Shown: positions 47,468 to 56,678, counted from the stretch's first letter. The stretch: 64,000 bases of DNA from Aromatoleum tolulyticum (GCF_900156155.1 NZ_FTMD01000004.1:1-64000), one strand, 5' to 3'. Numbers and translations are program-made. The notes: generated by a model from the letters alone, not told the origin.

Positions 47468-47560
47468 GATCCCGTCCTCGTGTGGGTTCGTACAGAGGCA
47501 AGGATACGGTTCGCGAATGAATGCCGACTGAACGGGGCAGATGCGCTGCGACGCTTCCCC

Positions 47561-47566
47561 TATAAT
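47561..47566 (+). promoter_or_regulatory. -10 box of the cob(I)alamin adenosyltransferase gene
   Basis: A perfect TATAAT stands 35 bases before the ATG. No convincing -35 box is found at 16-18 bases upstream, so strength or activator need is uncertain. Confidence 0.45.
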
Positions 47567-47600
47567 CGGCCGACCCGCACTTACAGAGGACAAGGAGCAC

Positions 47601-48152
47601 ATGGGACACCGACTTTCCAAGATCTACACCCGCACCGGCGATGCCGGCACCACCGGACTCGGCGACGGCAAGCGCGTGTCCAAGAACAGCCTGCGCATCC
47701 ATGCCCTCGGCGAAGTCGATGAACTCAATGCCGCGATCGGCGTGCTGTTGTGCGAGGAACTGCCCGAAGACGTGCGCACGCTGCTGACCGACGCGCAGCA
47801 CGACCTCTTCGACCTCGGCGGCGAAGTGTGCATTCCGGGCATGAGCATGATCACTTCGAAGCAGGTCGAGAAGCTCGAACAGGAACTGGACCGCTTCAAC
47901 GAACCGCTGGAGCCGCTCAAGGACTTCATCCTGCCCGGCGGCACCCGCCCCGCCGCGCTGGCGCATCACGCACGCACGGTGTGCCGGCGCGCCGAACGCT
48001 CGCTGGTCGCACTGGCGCTCGAAGAGGCGGTCAACGACGGTCCGCGCCAGTACCTCAACCGCCTCTCGGACCTGTTGTTCGTGCTCGGCCGCGTGCTCAA
48101 CCGCGCCGGCGGCAGCGGCGACGTGCTGTGGCAAAAGCGCAAGAACGCCTGA
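47601..48152 (+). CDS. Cob(I)alamin adenosyltransferase, PduO type
   Basis: A 183-residue trimeric enzyme that transfers adenosyl from ATP to cob(I)alamin to make adenosylcobalamin. The ATP-binding N-terminus YTRTGDAGTTGLGDGKRV and the later EVDELNAAIG are diagnostic, as are GGTRPAALAHHARTVCRRAER and NRLSDLLFVLGR in the C-terminal half. AAGGAG lies three to six bases before the ATG. No cobalamin riboswitch was seen in the leader and no other B12 gene adjoins, so it may serve salvage. Confidence 0.94.
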   Translation: MGHRLSKIYTRTGDAGTTGLGDGKRVSKNSLRIHALGEVDELNAAIGVLLCEELPEDVRTLLTDAQHDLFDLGGEVCIPGMSMITSKQVEKLEQELDRFNEPLEPLKDFILPGGTRPAALAHHARTVCRRAERSLVALALEEAVNDGPRQYLNRLSDLLFVLGRVLNRAGGSGDVLWQKRKNA

Positions 48153-48295
48153 TCCGGCGCAGGCAGCAGCGGAAATAGTCCCCGCGCTGACGGCCGTCGC
48201 GCGCGGACCGCGGGTCGTTGCGGAGTGAAAGCCGCGCCACGCACGGACCCTTCGCCACGCCCGGACGGGCGGACCGGAAGGGTCCGGAACATTTC

Positions 48296-48321
48296 TCCGC
48301 GCCGGAACATTCCGGCGCGGA
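48296..48321. repeat. Perfect GC-rich inverted repeat in a hairpin-rich spacer
   Basis: TCCGCGCCGGAA and TTCCGGCGCGGA form 12 base pairs around CA. A second, larger dyad (CGGACCC/GGGTCCG with CGG extensions) lies just to the left at about 48244-48287. Both contain GGAACATT. They lie between the convergent cobalamin gene and aroG, without T tracts. Confidence 0.55.
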
Positions 48322-48329
48322 TGCCCGCC

Positions 48330-49415
48330 TTACTCCAGATCGGCGCCGTGGCTCACGCGCCGCTGGCGCACCGCCTCGGCGAGGACTTCAAGAACCGTCA
48401 CGGTGTCCTCCCAGCCGATACACGCGTCGGTGATGCTCTTGCCGTACTCGAGCTCCTTGCCCGGCACCAGATCCTGACGCCCGTCCTTCAGGTGCGACTC
48501 CACCATGACGCCGATGATGCGGTCCTCGCCCGCCGCCATCTGCGTACCGACATCGCGCGCGACGTCGATCTGCAGCCGGTGCTGCTTGCGGCTGTTGGCA
48601 TGCGAGAAGTCGATCATGACCTTGCCCGGCACCCCCGACGCCGCGAGTTCCTTGCAGGCCGCGTCAACACTCGCCGCATCGTAGTTCGGTGTCTTGCCGC
48701 CGCGCAGGATTACGTGGCAGTCCTCGTTGCCCATCGTCGATACGATCGCCGAATGGCCGGCCTTGGTCACCGACAGGAAATGGTGCGGGGATTGCGCGGC
48801 CTTGATCGCATCGACGGCGATCTTCACGTTGCCGTCGGTGCCGTTCTTGAAACCGACCGGGCACGACAGTCCCGACGCGAGTTCGCGATGCACCTGGCTC
48901 TCGGTCGTGCGCGCGCCGATCGCGCCCCACGAAATCAGGTCGCCGATGTACTGCGGCGTGATCATGTCGAGGAACTCGGTCCCGGCCGGCAGGCCCATCT
49001 CGTTGATTTCCCACAGCAGCTTGCGTGCAAGGCGCACGCCTTCGTTGATGCGGAAGCTGTTGTCGAGGAAAGGATCGTTGATCAGCCCCTTCCAGCCGAC
49101 AGTGGTGCGCGGCTTCTCGAAATACACGCGCATCACGACGAGGAGTTCGTCCTTGAAGCGGGCCGCCTCGGCCTTCAGCTTGCGTCCGTATTCGAGCGCA
49201 GCATCGATGTCATGGATCGAACAGGGCCCGATCACGACCAGCAGGCGGTCGTCGGCGCCGAACAGGATGCGATGGATCGCCTGCCGCGCCTCGAACGCCA
49301 CTTCCGCAGACTTCGGGGTCGCAGGAAACTCGCGCAGCACGTGCGCGGGCGGCACCAGCTCCTTGATTTCCTTGATGCGGACGTCGTCGATGTGGATCTT
49401 GACTGAAGCGGACAT
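48330..49415 (-). CDS. aroG: 3-deoxy-7-phosphoheptulonate synthase, class I
   Basis: A 361-residue DAHP synthase, the first step of aromatic amino-acid synthesis. Family stretches include VIGPCSIHD, EKPRTTVGWKGLINDP, NGTDGNVKIA, MGNEDCHVILRGG and DFSHANS, covering the PEP, E4P and metal sites. The start at 49415 (MSASVKIHIDDVR) gives the usual length; an upstream in-frame stretch is spacer. Which of the feedback types (Phe, Tyr or Trp sensitive) applies cannot be fixed from motifs alone. Convergent with the cobalamin adenosyltransferase gene. Confidence 0.94.
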   Translation of the reverse strand: MSASVKIHIDDVRIKEIKELVPPAHVLREFPATPKSAEVAFEARQAIHRILFGADDRLLVVIGPCSIHDIDAALEYGRKLKAEAARFKDELLVVMRVYFEKPRTTVGWKGLINDPFLDNSFRINEGVRLARKLLWEINEMGLPAGTEFLDMITPQYIGDLISWGAIGARTTESQVHRELASGLSCPVGFKNGTDGNVKIAVDAIKAAQSPHHFLSVTKAGHSAIVSTMGNEDCHVILRGGKTPNYDAASVDAACKELAASGVPGKVMIDFSHANSRKQHRLQIDVARDVGTQMAAGEDRIIGVMVESHLKDGRQDLVPGKELEYGKSITDACIGWEDTVTVLEVLAEAVRQRRVSHGADLE

Positions 49416-49589
49416 GGCGAAAACTCTGCAGAGTGGCATTGGCAAGCTTTCGATTCTAGCCGAAGATCGGCGTCCGCCGTGGCTCCGGACCACACGGCAG
49501 GCAATGACGACGGACAACCGAGACGCGACGGAATAATCCCGGCAGCAGACCTGTTCATGCATTACCAGCCACCATCGAGGAACCCGATC

Positions 49590-49652
49590 ATGAACACGTG
49601 CCGCCAGCCCGGCGACGGGAGCAACAACGTGTGGCACACCGCCTGCCCCTGA
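49590..49652 (+). CDS. Possible 20-residue peptide upstream of the ECF sigma gene
   Basis: An ATG with GAGGAACCCGATC before it opens a 20-codon frame (MNTCRQPGDGSNNVWHTACP) that ends 12 bases before the sigma-factor ATG. It contains two cysteines and one tryptophan. It could be a leader peptide or chance; only the ribosome-binding site and position speak for it. Confidence 0.25.
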   Translation: MNTCRQPGDGSNNVWHTACP

Positions 49653-49664
49653 CAATTGCCCCGC

Positions 49665-50168
49665 ATGTTCTCCGACGATGCCCTTCTCGCCGAAATCCCG
49701 CGCCTGCGCCGCTATGCGCGCGGCCTGACGGGCGACGCCGCACGCGCCGACGACCTCGTGCAGGACACGCTCGAACGCGCCCTGCAGAAAGGGCGCCTGT
49801 GGCGCCCGGGCAACCTGCGCGCCTGGCTGCTGACGATGATGCACAACGTGTTCGTGAACCAGTACCGCGCCGCGGGCGCCATGGACTTCCGTCCCCCCGA
49901 AGACCTGCCCGAGATCGCGGTACGCCCCCAACAACAGGACGGGATCGAGCTGCGCGAGCTGGAGCGCGCACTGCAGCAGCTGTCCCCCGAGCAACGTGAA
50001 GTGCTGCTGCTCGTCGCGCTGGAAGACATGAGCTACGAGGACACCGCCCGCATCCTCGGGACGCCCATCGGCACCGTCATGTCGCGCCTGTCGCGCGCGC
50101 GCGAACGCCTGCGTCAGGTGCTTGCCGGGCAATCCGCCGTACCCGACTACCTGAAGGTTGTGAAATAG
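49665..50168 (+). CDS. ECF-type sigma factor
   Basis: A 167-residue sigma70-family factor with only regions 2 and 4. Region 2 appears as LPRLRRYARGLTGD-like N-terminal helices and ADDLVQDTLERALQK; region 4 as LSPEQREVLLLVALEDMSYE with the helix-turn-helix GTPIGTVMSRLSRARERLR. An ATG at 49665 is used; a TTG three codons earlier is possible. The anti-sigma gene follows after two bases and msrPQ after that, so the regulon probably includes periplasmic methionine repair. Confidence 0.93.
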   Translation: MFSDDALLAEIPRLRRYARGLTGDAARADDLVQDTLERALQKGRLWRPGNLRAWLLTMMHNVFVNQYRAAGAMDFRPPEDLPEIAVRPQQQDGIELRELERALQQLSPEQREVLLLVALEDMSYEDTARILGTPIGTVMSRLSRARERLRQVLAGQSAVPDYLKVVK

Positions 50169-50170
50169 CC

Positions 50171-50938
50171 ATGCCCCGCCCGATCTGCGAAGACGATCTG
50201 CATGCCTGGGTCGACCGGCGACTCGACGCCGCCCGTCGCGCCGAGGTCGACGCCTGGCTGGCCGAGGATCCGGCACGCGCCGCGCGCATCGAGGAATGGC
50301 GAGCAAACAGCGAAGCGCTGCGCAGCGCCTACGATCCGCTCCTCGCCGAGCCGGTCCCGGCACGCCTGCGTGCCTCGCTCGAACGGCGCCGGCCCGCGCG
50401 CCCCCTCCGCTTCGCCGCCGTTGCCGCCTGGATGACCGTCGGCGCGCTTGCGGGCGCGGGCCTCGGCTACCGCCTGGGTCAGTCCTCCGCCACCGATGGC
50501 GACACCCTCGCATCCCTGCCGCATCGCGCCGCGGTCGCCCACGCGGTGTATTCGCCCGAAGTCCGCCATCCCGTCGAAGTCGGCGCAGACCAGGAACAGC
50601 ATCTCGTCGCCTGGCTGACGAAGCGCCTCGGCGCCCCGGTGAAGCTGCCCGACCTGCGCGAGCAGGGCTTCGCGCTGCTCGGCGGCCGCCTGCTGCCTGC
50701 TGCCGACGGCCCCAGCGCCCAGTTCATGTACGAGAACGACGGCGGCCGCCGCCTCACGCTGTACCTCAGCGTGCGCGACGACGGCGCCGGCACGACCGCC
50801 TTCCGCTACGCACAGCAGGGCGACGTGGGCGTGTTCTACTGGGTGGACGGCCGCTTCGCCTACGCGCTGTCCGGCCAGTTCGGCCGCGACACGCTGCTGC
50901 CGCTCGCGAACAGCGTCTATCACCAGATCGCTCCCTGA
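50171..50938 (+). CDS. Transmembrane anti-sigma factor
   Basis: A 255-residue protein with the two-part layout of anti-sigma factors. A short cytoplasmic N-terminal domain (DLHAWVDRRLDAARRAEVDAWLAE) binds the sigma factor, one transmembrane helix lies at about residues 79-97, and a periplasmic C-terminal domain of about 150 residues follows. The zinc-binding HxxxCxxC motif is absent. It lies two bases after the sigma gene, and its start probably depends on translational coupling because no good ribosome-binding site is visible. Confidence 0.88.
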   Translation: MPRPICEDDLHAWVDRRLDAARRAEVDAWLAEDPARAARIEEWRANSEALRSAYDPLLAEPVPARLRASLERRRPARPLRFAAVAAWMTVGALAGAGLGYRLGQSSATDGDTLASLPHRAAVAHAVYSPEVRHPVEVGADQEQHLVAWLTKRLGAPVKLPDLREQGFALLGGRLLPAADGPSAQFMYENDGGRRLTLYLSVRDDGAGTTAFRYAQQGDVGVFYWVDGRFAYALSGQFGRDTLLPLANSVYHQIAP

Positions 50939-51038
50939 CGGTCGCCCCGCATCGAGCGGGGCAAATTCCCCAACCAGCCGGAACTTCGGCATCATGCGGA
51001 TGCCGAACGAGCAACCTTTCATCCCATGAAGTGACGCG

Positions 51039-51983
51039 ATGCGAATCCTCAGGCCCAGCGACATCCTGCCGTCGGAAATCACCCCGCGAGCCCTGTTCGA
51101 GGACCGGCGGCGCTTCCTCCTCGGCGCCGGCGCGACGCTCGCCGCCGGTGCCGCGATGTGGGCCGGACTTCCATCCGAAGCGCGCGCCGCGGCAGCCAAG
51201 CTCGGTCCGCTGGCACGTTCGCCGTTCAGCAGCGACGAGCCCCAGACGCCGTACAAGGCGGTCACGACCTACAACAACTACTACGAATTCGGCACCGACA
51301 AGGAAGACCCCGCCGCGAACGCCGGCAAGCTGACGGTGCGCCCGTGGACGGTGCGCGTCGAAGGCCTTGCGGGCAAGGCTCGCACCTTCGACATCGACGA
51401 CCTGCTCAAGCTCGCGCCGCTCGAGGAACGCATCTACCGCCTGCGCTGCGTCGAGGCATGGTCGATGGTCATCCCGTGGGTCGGCTTTCCGCTGTCGGCG
51501 CTGCTCAGGCAGGTCGATCCGCAAGGCAGCGCAAAGTACGTCGAGTTCGTCACCCATTACGACCCGAAGATCATGCTGCGCCGCCCGGTGCTCGACTGGC
51601 CTTACACCGAGGGCCTGCGCATCGACGAGGCGATGCATCCGCTGACGCTGCTCACGCTCGGACTGTACGGGGAAGTGCTGCCGAACCAGAACGGCGCGCC
51701 GGTGCGCGTCGTCGTGCCGTGGAAATACGGCTTCAAGAGCGCCAAATCCATCGTCGCGATCCGCCTCGTCGACAAGGAGCCCCGCACCGCGTGGAACAAG
51801 TCCGCGCCGAGCGAGTACGGCTTCTATTCGAACGTGAACCCGAACGTCGACCACCCGCGCTGGAGCCAGGCGACCGAGCGACGGATAGGCGAATTCCGCA
51901 AGCGCCCGACGCTGATGTTCAACGGCTACGCCGAACAGGTCGCGAACCTGTATCAGGGCATGGACCTGCGCAAGTCCTTCTGA
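51039..51983 (+). CDS. msrP: Periplasmic methionine sulfoxide reductase catalytic subunit MsrP
   Basis: A 314-residue molybdenum enzyme that reduces methionine sulfoxide in oxidised periplasmic proteins. The Tat signal has [11 protein letters not shown], and cleavage is expected near ARA (about residue 50). The cofactor cysteine is in [19 protein letters not shown]. It forms a complex with the membrane heme protein MsrQ, encoded eight bases downstream. It follows an ECF sigma/anti-sigma pair, and mog for molybdenum cofactor lies nearby in the opposite direction. Confidence 0.96.
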   Translation: MRILRPSDILPSEITPRALFEDRRRFLLGAGATLAAGAAMWAGLPSEARAAAAKLGPLARSPFSSDEPQTPYKAVTTYNNYYEFGTDKEDPAANAGKLTVRPWTVRVEGLAGKARTFDIDDLLKLAPLEERIYRLRCVEAWSMVIPWVGFPLSALLRQVDPQGSAKYVEFVTHYDPKIMLRRPVLDWPYTEGLRIDEAMHPLTLLTLGLYGEVLPNQNGAPVRVVVPWKYGFKSAKSIVAIRLVDKEPRTAWNKSAPSEYGFYSNVNPNVDHPRWSQATERRIGEFRKRPTLMFNGYAEQVANLYQGMDLRKSF

Positions 51984-51991
51984 TCCGCACG

Positions 51992-52672
51992 ATGACCAAG
52001 ACCCCGTCCGCCGCCCGGCTCGCCGCGATCAAGGCCCTGCTGTTCGCCCTGTGCCTCGTGCCGTTCGCGCTCTACACGCAGCGCTGGTTCGACGACGCCC
52101 TCGGCGCCAACCCCATCGAGGCGATCACGCGCGGCAGCGGCGACTGGACTCTGCGCTTCCTGCTCATCACGCTCGCCGTCACCCCGCTGCGCAAGCTCAC
52201 CGGGCTCAACTGGCTGCTGCGCCTGCGCCGCATGCTGGGCCTGTTCGCGTTCTTCTACGCCAGCCTGCACTTCACGACGTATTTCTGGCTCGACCAGTTC
52301 TTCGATCTGCAATCGATCGCGCACGACATCATGAAGCGCCCCTTCATCACCGTGGGCTTTTCGGCCTTCGTGCTGCTGATCCCGCTCGCCGTCACGTCGA
52401 ACAACTACGCGATCCGGCGCCTCGGCGGACGGCGCTGGCAGTCGCTGCACCGCGCGGTGTACGCGATCGGCATCCTCGCGATCGTGCATTACTGGTGGCT
52501 GGTGAAGGCCGACATCCTCGAACCGATGATCTACGGCCTGATCCTCGCCGCCCTGCTCGGCATGCGCGGCTGGTGGCGCGAGCAGGAGCGCCGCCGCCAG
52601 ATCGCCGCGAGCATGCCGCGCCCGATGCCGGGCGGGAAGGTCATCCCGCTCGTCGCAAAATCACCCAGATAG
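51992..52672 (+). CDS. msrQ: Heme-binding membrane subunit MsrQ
   Basis: A 226-residue inner-membrane protein of the ferric-reductase-like family with about six transmembrane helices and heme-ligating histidines (YASLHFTTYFW, WQSLHRAVYAIGILAIVHYWW). It passes electrons from quinones or flavin to MsrP. The start at 51992 (MTKTPSAARLAA) is the ATG eight bases after the msrP stop. No further gene follows on this strand before pmbA. Confidence 0.95.
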   Translation: MTKTPSAARLAAIKALLFALCLVPFALYTQRWFDDALGANPIEAITRGSGDWTLRFLLITLAVTPLRKLTGLNWLLRLRRMLGLFAFFYASLHFTTYFWLDQFFDLQSIAHDIMKRPFITVGFSAFVLLIPLAVTSNNYAIRRLGGRRWQSLHRAVYAIGILAIVHYWWLVKADILEPMIYGLILAALLGMRGWWREQERRRQIAASMPRPMPGGKVIPLVAKSPR

Positions 52673-52819
52673 CCAACCGTTAAAGCCTCCCATCTGCCGG
52701 AAACGCAGCCCCCGTTGCGGCGCGTTTCGTGCTGAGGCGTCCGCCACGCGCCAACGAAGCGCGAAATGCGGCGCGGCGGGGGCGGATCGAAGCCGAAAGC
52801 GCCCCAGTCCGCGAACACC

Positions 52820-53410
52820 TCAGCCCTGCTTCGGCCGGATCGCGTTCTTCGGCCGGAAGGCCTTGATCACGGCCTCGTCGGTCTCGACGTAGGGCCCGCC
52901 GATGAGGTCGATGCAGTAGGGAATGGCCGCGAAGATGCCGACGTGCGCGACCGAACCGTCGGCCGCACGCAGCCCTTCCAGCGTCTCGCGGATCGACTTC
53001 GGCTGCCCCGGCAGATTCACGATCAGCGACTTGCCGCGGATCACCGCAACCTGGCGCGACAGGATTGCCGTCGGCACGAAGTTCAGACTGATGCGGCGCA
53101 TCTCCTCGCCGAAACCGGGCATCTCCCTCTCGCCCACCGCCAGCGTCGCCTCCGGCGTCACGTCGCGCACGGCCGGACCGGTTCCCCCGGTCGTCAGGAT
53201 CAGCGAACACCCCACGGTGTCGACCAGCTCGAGCAGCGTACGCTCGATCATCGGCCGTTCGTCCGGGATCAGCCGCGTCTCCGCGCGCCACGGCGAAGTC
53301 AGCGCCTTCGCGAGCCAATCCTTCAGCGCCGGGATGCCCTGGTCCTCGTAGGTCCCGTCGGAAGCCCGGTCGCTGATCGAAACCAGGCCGATGGTGATTT
53401 CGTCGCTCAT
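52820..53410 (-). CDS. mog: Molybdopterin adenylyltransferase Mog
   Basis: A 196-residue enzyme that adenylylates molybdopterin before molybdate insertion. N-terminal IGLVSISDRASDGTYEDQG and the central TTGGTGPAVRDVTPEA are the MogA signature, and NLPGQPKSIRETLE follows. It is convergent with msrQ (147-base gap) and 42 bases downstream of darP. Its place beside the molybdenum enzyme MsrP is a sensible functional neighbour, although on the opposite strand. Confidence 0.95.
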   Translation of the reverse strand: MSDEITIGLVSISDRASDGTYEDQGIPALKDWLAKALTSPWRAETRLIPDERPMIERTLLELVDTVGCSLILTTGGTGPAVRDVTPEATLAVGEREMPGFGEEMRRISLNFVPTAILSRQVAVIRGKSLIVNLPGQPKSIRETLEGLRAADGSVAHVGIFAAIPYCIDLIGGPYVETDEAVIKAFRPKNAIRPKQG

Positions 53411-53452
53411 TGCGTCTCCCTCATTGCGTCTCCATAGCCCGCATTCTTCGGC

Positions 53453-54031
53453 TCATTCATCGGCGCCATCGTCGGCTGCGGCATCCGCTGCGCCGCCTTC
53501 GCCCGCCGCGGCGTCGAGATCGCGCAGGATGCGGAAGATTTCGCGAAACGCGCGCGGCGGCTTGTTCAGCTCGCGCTCCTTGATCGCATTGCGGCGCAGC
53601 GTGCGCAGTTGCTGGAAGTCGGCTTCCGGCCACAGCTCGCCGATCGCCTGCAGCGTCTTCTCGTCGTCCAGCAGATCGGCGCGCAGGCGCTCGAGGCGAT
53701 GCTGACGTGCGATCTCCGCCTTCGAAATGCCGTTGAAGACATCCAGCTGCGCCTGGATCGGCGCCGGATCGACGTTGCGCATCAGCTTGCCGAGATACTG
53801 CATCTGGCGCCGGCGCCCCTCGTGGCTGGTGATGCGCTTGGCCTCGCGCACCGCGTCGGCAAGCGACTCGGACATCGGCACCTTCTTCAGCTGATCCAGC
53901 GACAGCGCCACCAGCTGCTCGCCCAGATCCTGCAGCGCATGCATGTCGCGTTTGCGCTGGCTCTTGCTCGGCCGCTCCGGAAACCCCGATTCGTCGTCCG
54001 GCAGCATTTCGTCGTCGTGGGCGTGGCTCAT
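53453..54031 (-). CDS. darP: Ribosome biogenesis factor DarP (YjgA)
   Basis: A 192-residue acidic/basic helical protein associated with 50S subunit assembly. Recognisable stretches are RPSKSQRKRDMHALQDLGEQ, REAKRITSHEGRRRQMQYLG and KLMRNVDP. The low-complexity acidic C-terminal tail (AADAAADDGADE) is typical of this branch. The start at 54031 (MSHAHDDEML) is the ATG that fits; no strong ribosome-binding site is seen. Divergent from pmbA with 61 bases between starts, the usual pairing. Confidence 0.94.
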   Translation of the reverse strand: MSHAHDDEMLPDDESGFPERPSKSQRKRDMHALQDLGEQLVALSLDQLKKVPMSESLADAVREAKRITSHEGRRRQMQYLGKLMRNVDPAPIQAQLDVFNGISKAEIARQHRLERLRADLLDDEKTLQAIGELWPEADFQQLRTLRRNAIKERELNKPPRAFREIFRILRDLDAAAGEGGAADAAADDGADE

Positions 54032-54092
54032 GAAAAGTACAGTCGGTGGGAACGGGGTAAGATTATAGCCTTTGCTCAACGGTCTCCCGCCC

Positions 54093-55433
54093 ATGTCCGA
54101 TCAAGGCTTCTCCTTTCCCTCCGACCGCCTGCAGGAAATCGCCAGCGACATCCTCAAGTTCGCGAAGAAGCGCGGCGCGTCGGCCTGCGAAACCGACGTC
54201 TCGGAAGGCTTCGGCCAGTCCGCGACGGTACGCAAGGGCGAAGTCGATACGATCGAGTACAACCGCGACAAGGGCATCGGCGTAACCGTCTACCTCGGTC
54301 AGCAACGCGGCCATGCGAGCTCCTCCGACTTTTCGAAGGCGGCCCTCAAGGCCACCGTCGATGCGGCGGTCTCGATCGCGCGCTTCACCGCCCCCGACCC
54401 TTGCGCCGGACTGGCCGATGCCGCGCTGATGGCGAAGGATTGCCCCGACCTCGATCTCCACCACCCCTGGCGCCCGAGCGTCGAAGAGGCCATCGCCGCC
54501 GCGCGCCGCTGCGAGGACGCCGCCTTTGCGGCCAGTCCGAAGATCACGAATTCCGAAGGCGCCAGCGTCTCGACGCAGGAATCGCACTTCGTCTCCGCCA
54601 ACAGCAACGGCTTCATCGGCGGCTATGCCAGTTCGCGCCACAGCCTGTCATGCTCCGTCATCGCGGGCGAAGGCGACGGCATGCAGCGCGAGTACTGGTA
54701 CGACACGCGCCGCGACGCCGCCGAGCTGATGTCGGCCGAATCGGTCGGCCGGCGCGCCGCCGAACGTGCGCTCGCGCGCCTCGGCGCGAAGAAGATCAAG
54801 ACCTGCGAAGTGCCCGTGCTGTTCGACGCGGCGCTCGCCGTGTCGCTGATCGGCAACTTCGTCTATGCGGTGAGCGGCGGCTCGCTGTACCGCAAGTCCT
54901 CCTTCCTGCTCGACAGCCTCGGCCAGCCCGTGTTCTCGCCGCTCGTGAATATCTCCGAGCGGCCGCACCTGCCCAAGGGCTTCGGTTCCAGCCCCTTCGA
55001 CAGCGACGGCGTGGCCACGCACGACCGCGAAGTCGTCACCGACGGCGTGCTGCAGGGATACTTCCTGTCGACCTACTCGGCACGCAAGCTCGGCCTGCAG
55101 ACCACCGGCAACGCTGGCGGCTCGCACAACCTCATCGTCAAGCCCGGCGACATGGACTTCGCCGCGCTGGTCAAGCACATGGACCGCGGCCTCGTCGTCA
55201 CGGAACTCCTCGGCCAGGGCGTCAATTACGTCACCGGCGACTACTCCCGCGGTGCCGCGGGCTTCTGGGTCGAGAAGGGCAAGATCAAGCACGCAGTGGA
55301 AGAAATCACCATTGCCGGCAACCTGCGCGACATGTTCCGCAACATCGTCGCCATCGGTAACGACGCGCTGCCGCGCGGCGCCAAGATCTGCGGCTCGGTC
55401 CTCATCGAGCGCATGAAGGTCGCCGGACGCTGA
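54093..55433 (+). CDS. pmbA: Metalloprotease PmbA/TldE
   Basis: A 446-residue partner of TldD. It has the TldE N-terminal pattern SACETDVSEGFGQSATVRKG and the later YFLSTYSARKLGLQTTGNAGG, but not the HExxxH zinc motif, as expected for the non-metal subunit. TldD is at 24469. The start at 54093 (MSDQGFSFPSD) is preferred to a longer frame that runs into the promoter region. The 149-base gap to the binding-protein gene downstream contains the TRAP operon promoter, not located. Confidence 0.95.
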   Translation: MSDQGFSFPSDRLQEIASDILKFAKKRGASACETDVSEGFGQSATVRKGEVDTIEYNRDKGIGVTVYLGQQRGHASSSDFSKAALKATVDAAVSIARFTAPDPCAGLADAALMAKDCPDLDLHHPWRPSVEEAIAAARRCEDAAFAASPKITNSEGASVSTQESHFVSANSNGFIGGYASSRHSLSCSVIAGEGDGMQREYWYDTRRDAAELMSAESVGRRAAERALARLGAKKIKTCEVPVLFDAALAVSLIGNFVYAVSGGSLYRKSSFLLDSLGQPVFSPLVNISERPHLPKGFGSSPFDSDGVATHDREVVTDGVLQGYFLSTYSARKLGLQTTGNAGGSHNLIVKPGDMDFAALVKHMDRGLVVTELLGQGVNYVTGDYSRGAAGFWVEKGKIKHAVEEITIAGNLRDMFRNIVAIGNDALPRGAKICGSVLIERMKVAGR

Positions 55434-55582
55434 ACGCCTCCGGCGCGAGCCCCCGCCGCGCAATTGTCGCAATTCCATCGTGCTGGGCTATGATTCGGCG
55501 CGCGATCCGGCGCGACTGCGTCGCATCCCGGGTCATCCCAGCGTCATTGTCTCGGTTCCAGCACGGATAACAAGGAGAGATC

Positions 55583-56665
55583 GTGGAACGTCGCAAGTTT
55601 CTCAAAGGGGCCGGCCTTGCCGGCGTGCTCGCCAGCGGCACCGCACCGGCAATCGTCCATGCGCAGGAAAACATCCGCTGGCGCCTTGCCTCGAGCTTTC
55701 CGAAGTCGCTCGACACCCTGATCGGCGCCGCCGAAGTGTTCGCGAAGAGCGTTTCGGACATGACTGGCGGCAAGTTTCAGGTCACCGTGCACGCGGCGGG
55801 CGAACTCGTCCCCGCGTTCGGCGTCGTCGACGCGATCCAGCAGGGCACCATCGAATGCGCCAACACCGCCCCGTACTACTTCTTCGGCAAGGATGAAGCC
55901 TTCGCGTTCGACTGCGCGATCCCCTTCGGCATGAACGAACGCCAGCTCAACGCCTGGATGTTTGACGGCAACGGCATGAAGCTGCTGCGCGAGTTCTACG
56001 CCCCGTACAACATCATCAGCTTCCCGATGGGCAACACCGGCGCGCAGATGGGCGGCTGGTTCCGCAAGGAGATCAAGTCGGTCGCCGACTTCAACGGCCT
56101 GAAGTTCCGTGTCGGCGGCTTCGGCGGGCGCGTGCTCGCCAAGCTGGGGATGATCTCGCAGAACATTCCCGCGGGCGAAATCTACTCGGCGCTGGAAAAG
56201 GGCGCACTCGACGCGACCGAATTCGTCGGCCCGCACGACGACCTCAAGCTCGGCCTCTACCGTGTCGCGCCCTACTACTACTACCCGGCGTGGTGGGAAG
56301 GCAGCGCCCAGACCACCCTGTACGTCAGCGCCAAGGCCTACAACGCGCTGTCGAAGGAATACCAGGCCATCGTGCGCAGCGCCGCCGCCGAGTCGCACGT
56401 CATCACCCAGGCGCGCTACGACGCACGCAACCCGCCCGCGCTCAAGCAACTGATCGCCGAAGGCGCGAAGCTCCGCCGCCTGCCGAAGGACGTGATGGAC
56501 GCGGCGTTCAAGGCCTCGCGCGAAGTCTATGCCGAACTCAACGACAAGAACCCGAACTGGAAGAAGATCTACGACGACTACTCCCGCTTCATGAAGGAGC
56601 AGTACCAGTGGACCTCGATCGCCGAGAGCAGCTACGACCAGTACATGTCCGCACAGAAGCTCTGA
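55583..56665 (+). CDS. TRAP transporter substrate-binding protein, TakP-like (copy 1)
   Basis: A 360-residue periplasmic binding protein with a Tat-type signal (ERRKFLKGAGLAG, cleavage near VHA). The mature part matches the TakP branch that binds 2-oxo acids such as pyruvate and 2-oxobutyrate: WRLASSFPKSL, AGELVPAFGV, QMGGWFRKEIKSV and YYYPAWWEG. The GTG start has AAGGAGAGATC before it. A near-identical paralogue follows after 146 bases, and one DctQ/DctM permease follows that. A very stable hairpin lies just after the stop codon. Confidence 0.94.
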   Translation: MERRKFLKGAGLAGVLASGTAPAIVHAQENIRWRLASSFPKSLDTLIGAAEVFAKSVSDMTGGKFQVTVHAAGELVPAFGVVDAIQQGTIECANTAPYYFFGKDEAFAFDCAIPFGMNERQLNAWMFDGNGMKLLREFYAPYNIISFPMGNTGAQMGGWFRKEIKSVADFNGLKFRVGGFGGRVLAKLGMISQNIPAGEIYSALEKGALDATEFVGPHDDLKLGLYRVAPYYYYPAWWEGSAQTTLYVSAKAYNALSKEYQAIVRSAAAESHVITQARYDARNPPALKQLIAEGAKLRRLPKDVMDAAFKASREVYAELNDKNPNWKKIYDDYSRFMKEQYQWTSIAESSYDQYMSAQKL

Positions 56666-56678
56666 GTTGCCGGCCGCA

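Noticed and set aside
47521-47600. A cobalamin riboswitch before the cob(I)alamin adenosyltransferase gene
   Set aside because: The leader is only about 30 bases after the likely -10 box and contains no B12-box-like sequence.
49530-49556. GGAAT...GTTC as an ECF promoter before the sigma gene, and GGAAC at 50980 before msrP
   Set aside because: The two candidate -35 boxes do not share a -10 box at the same spacing, so a common ECF motif cannot be claimed.
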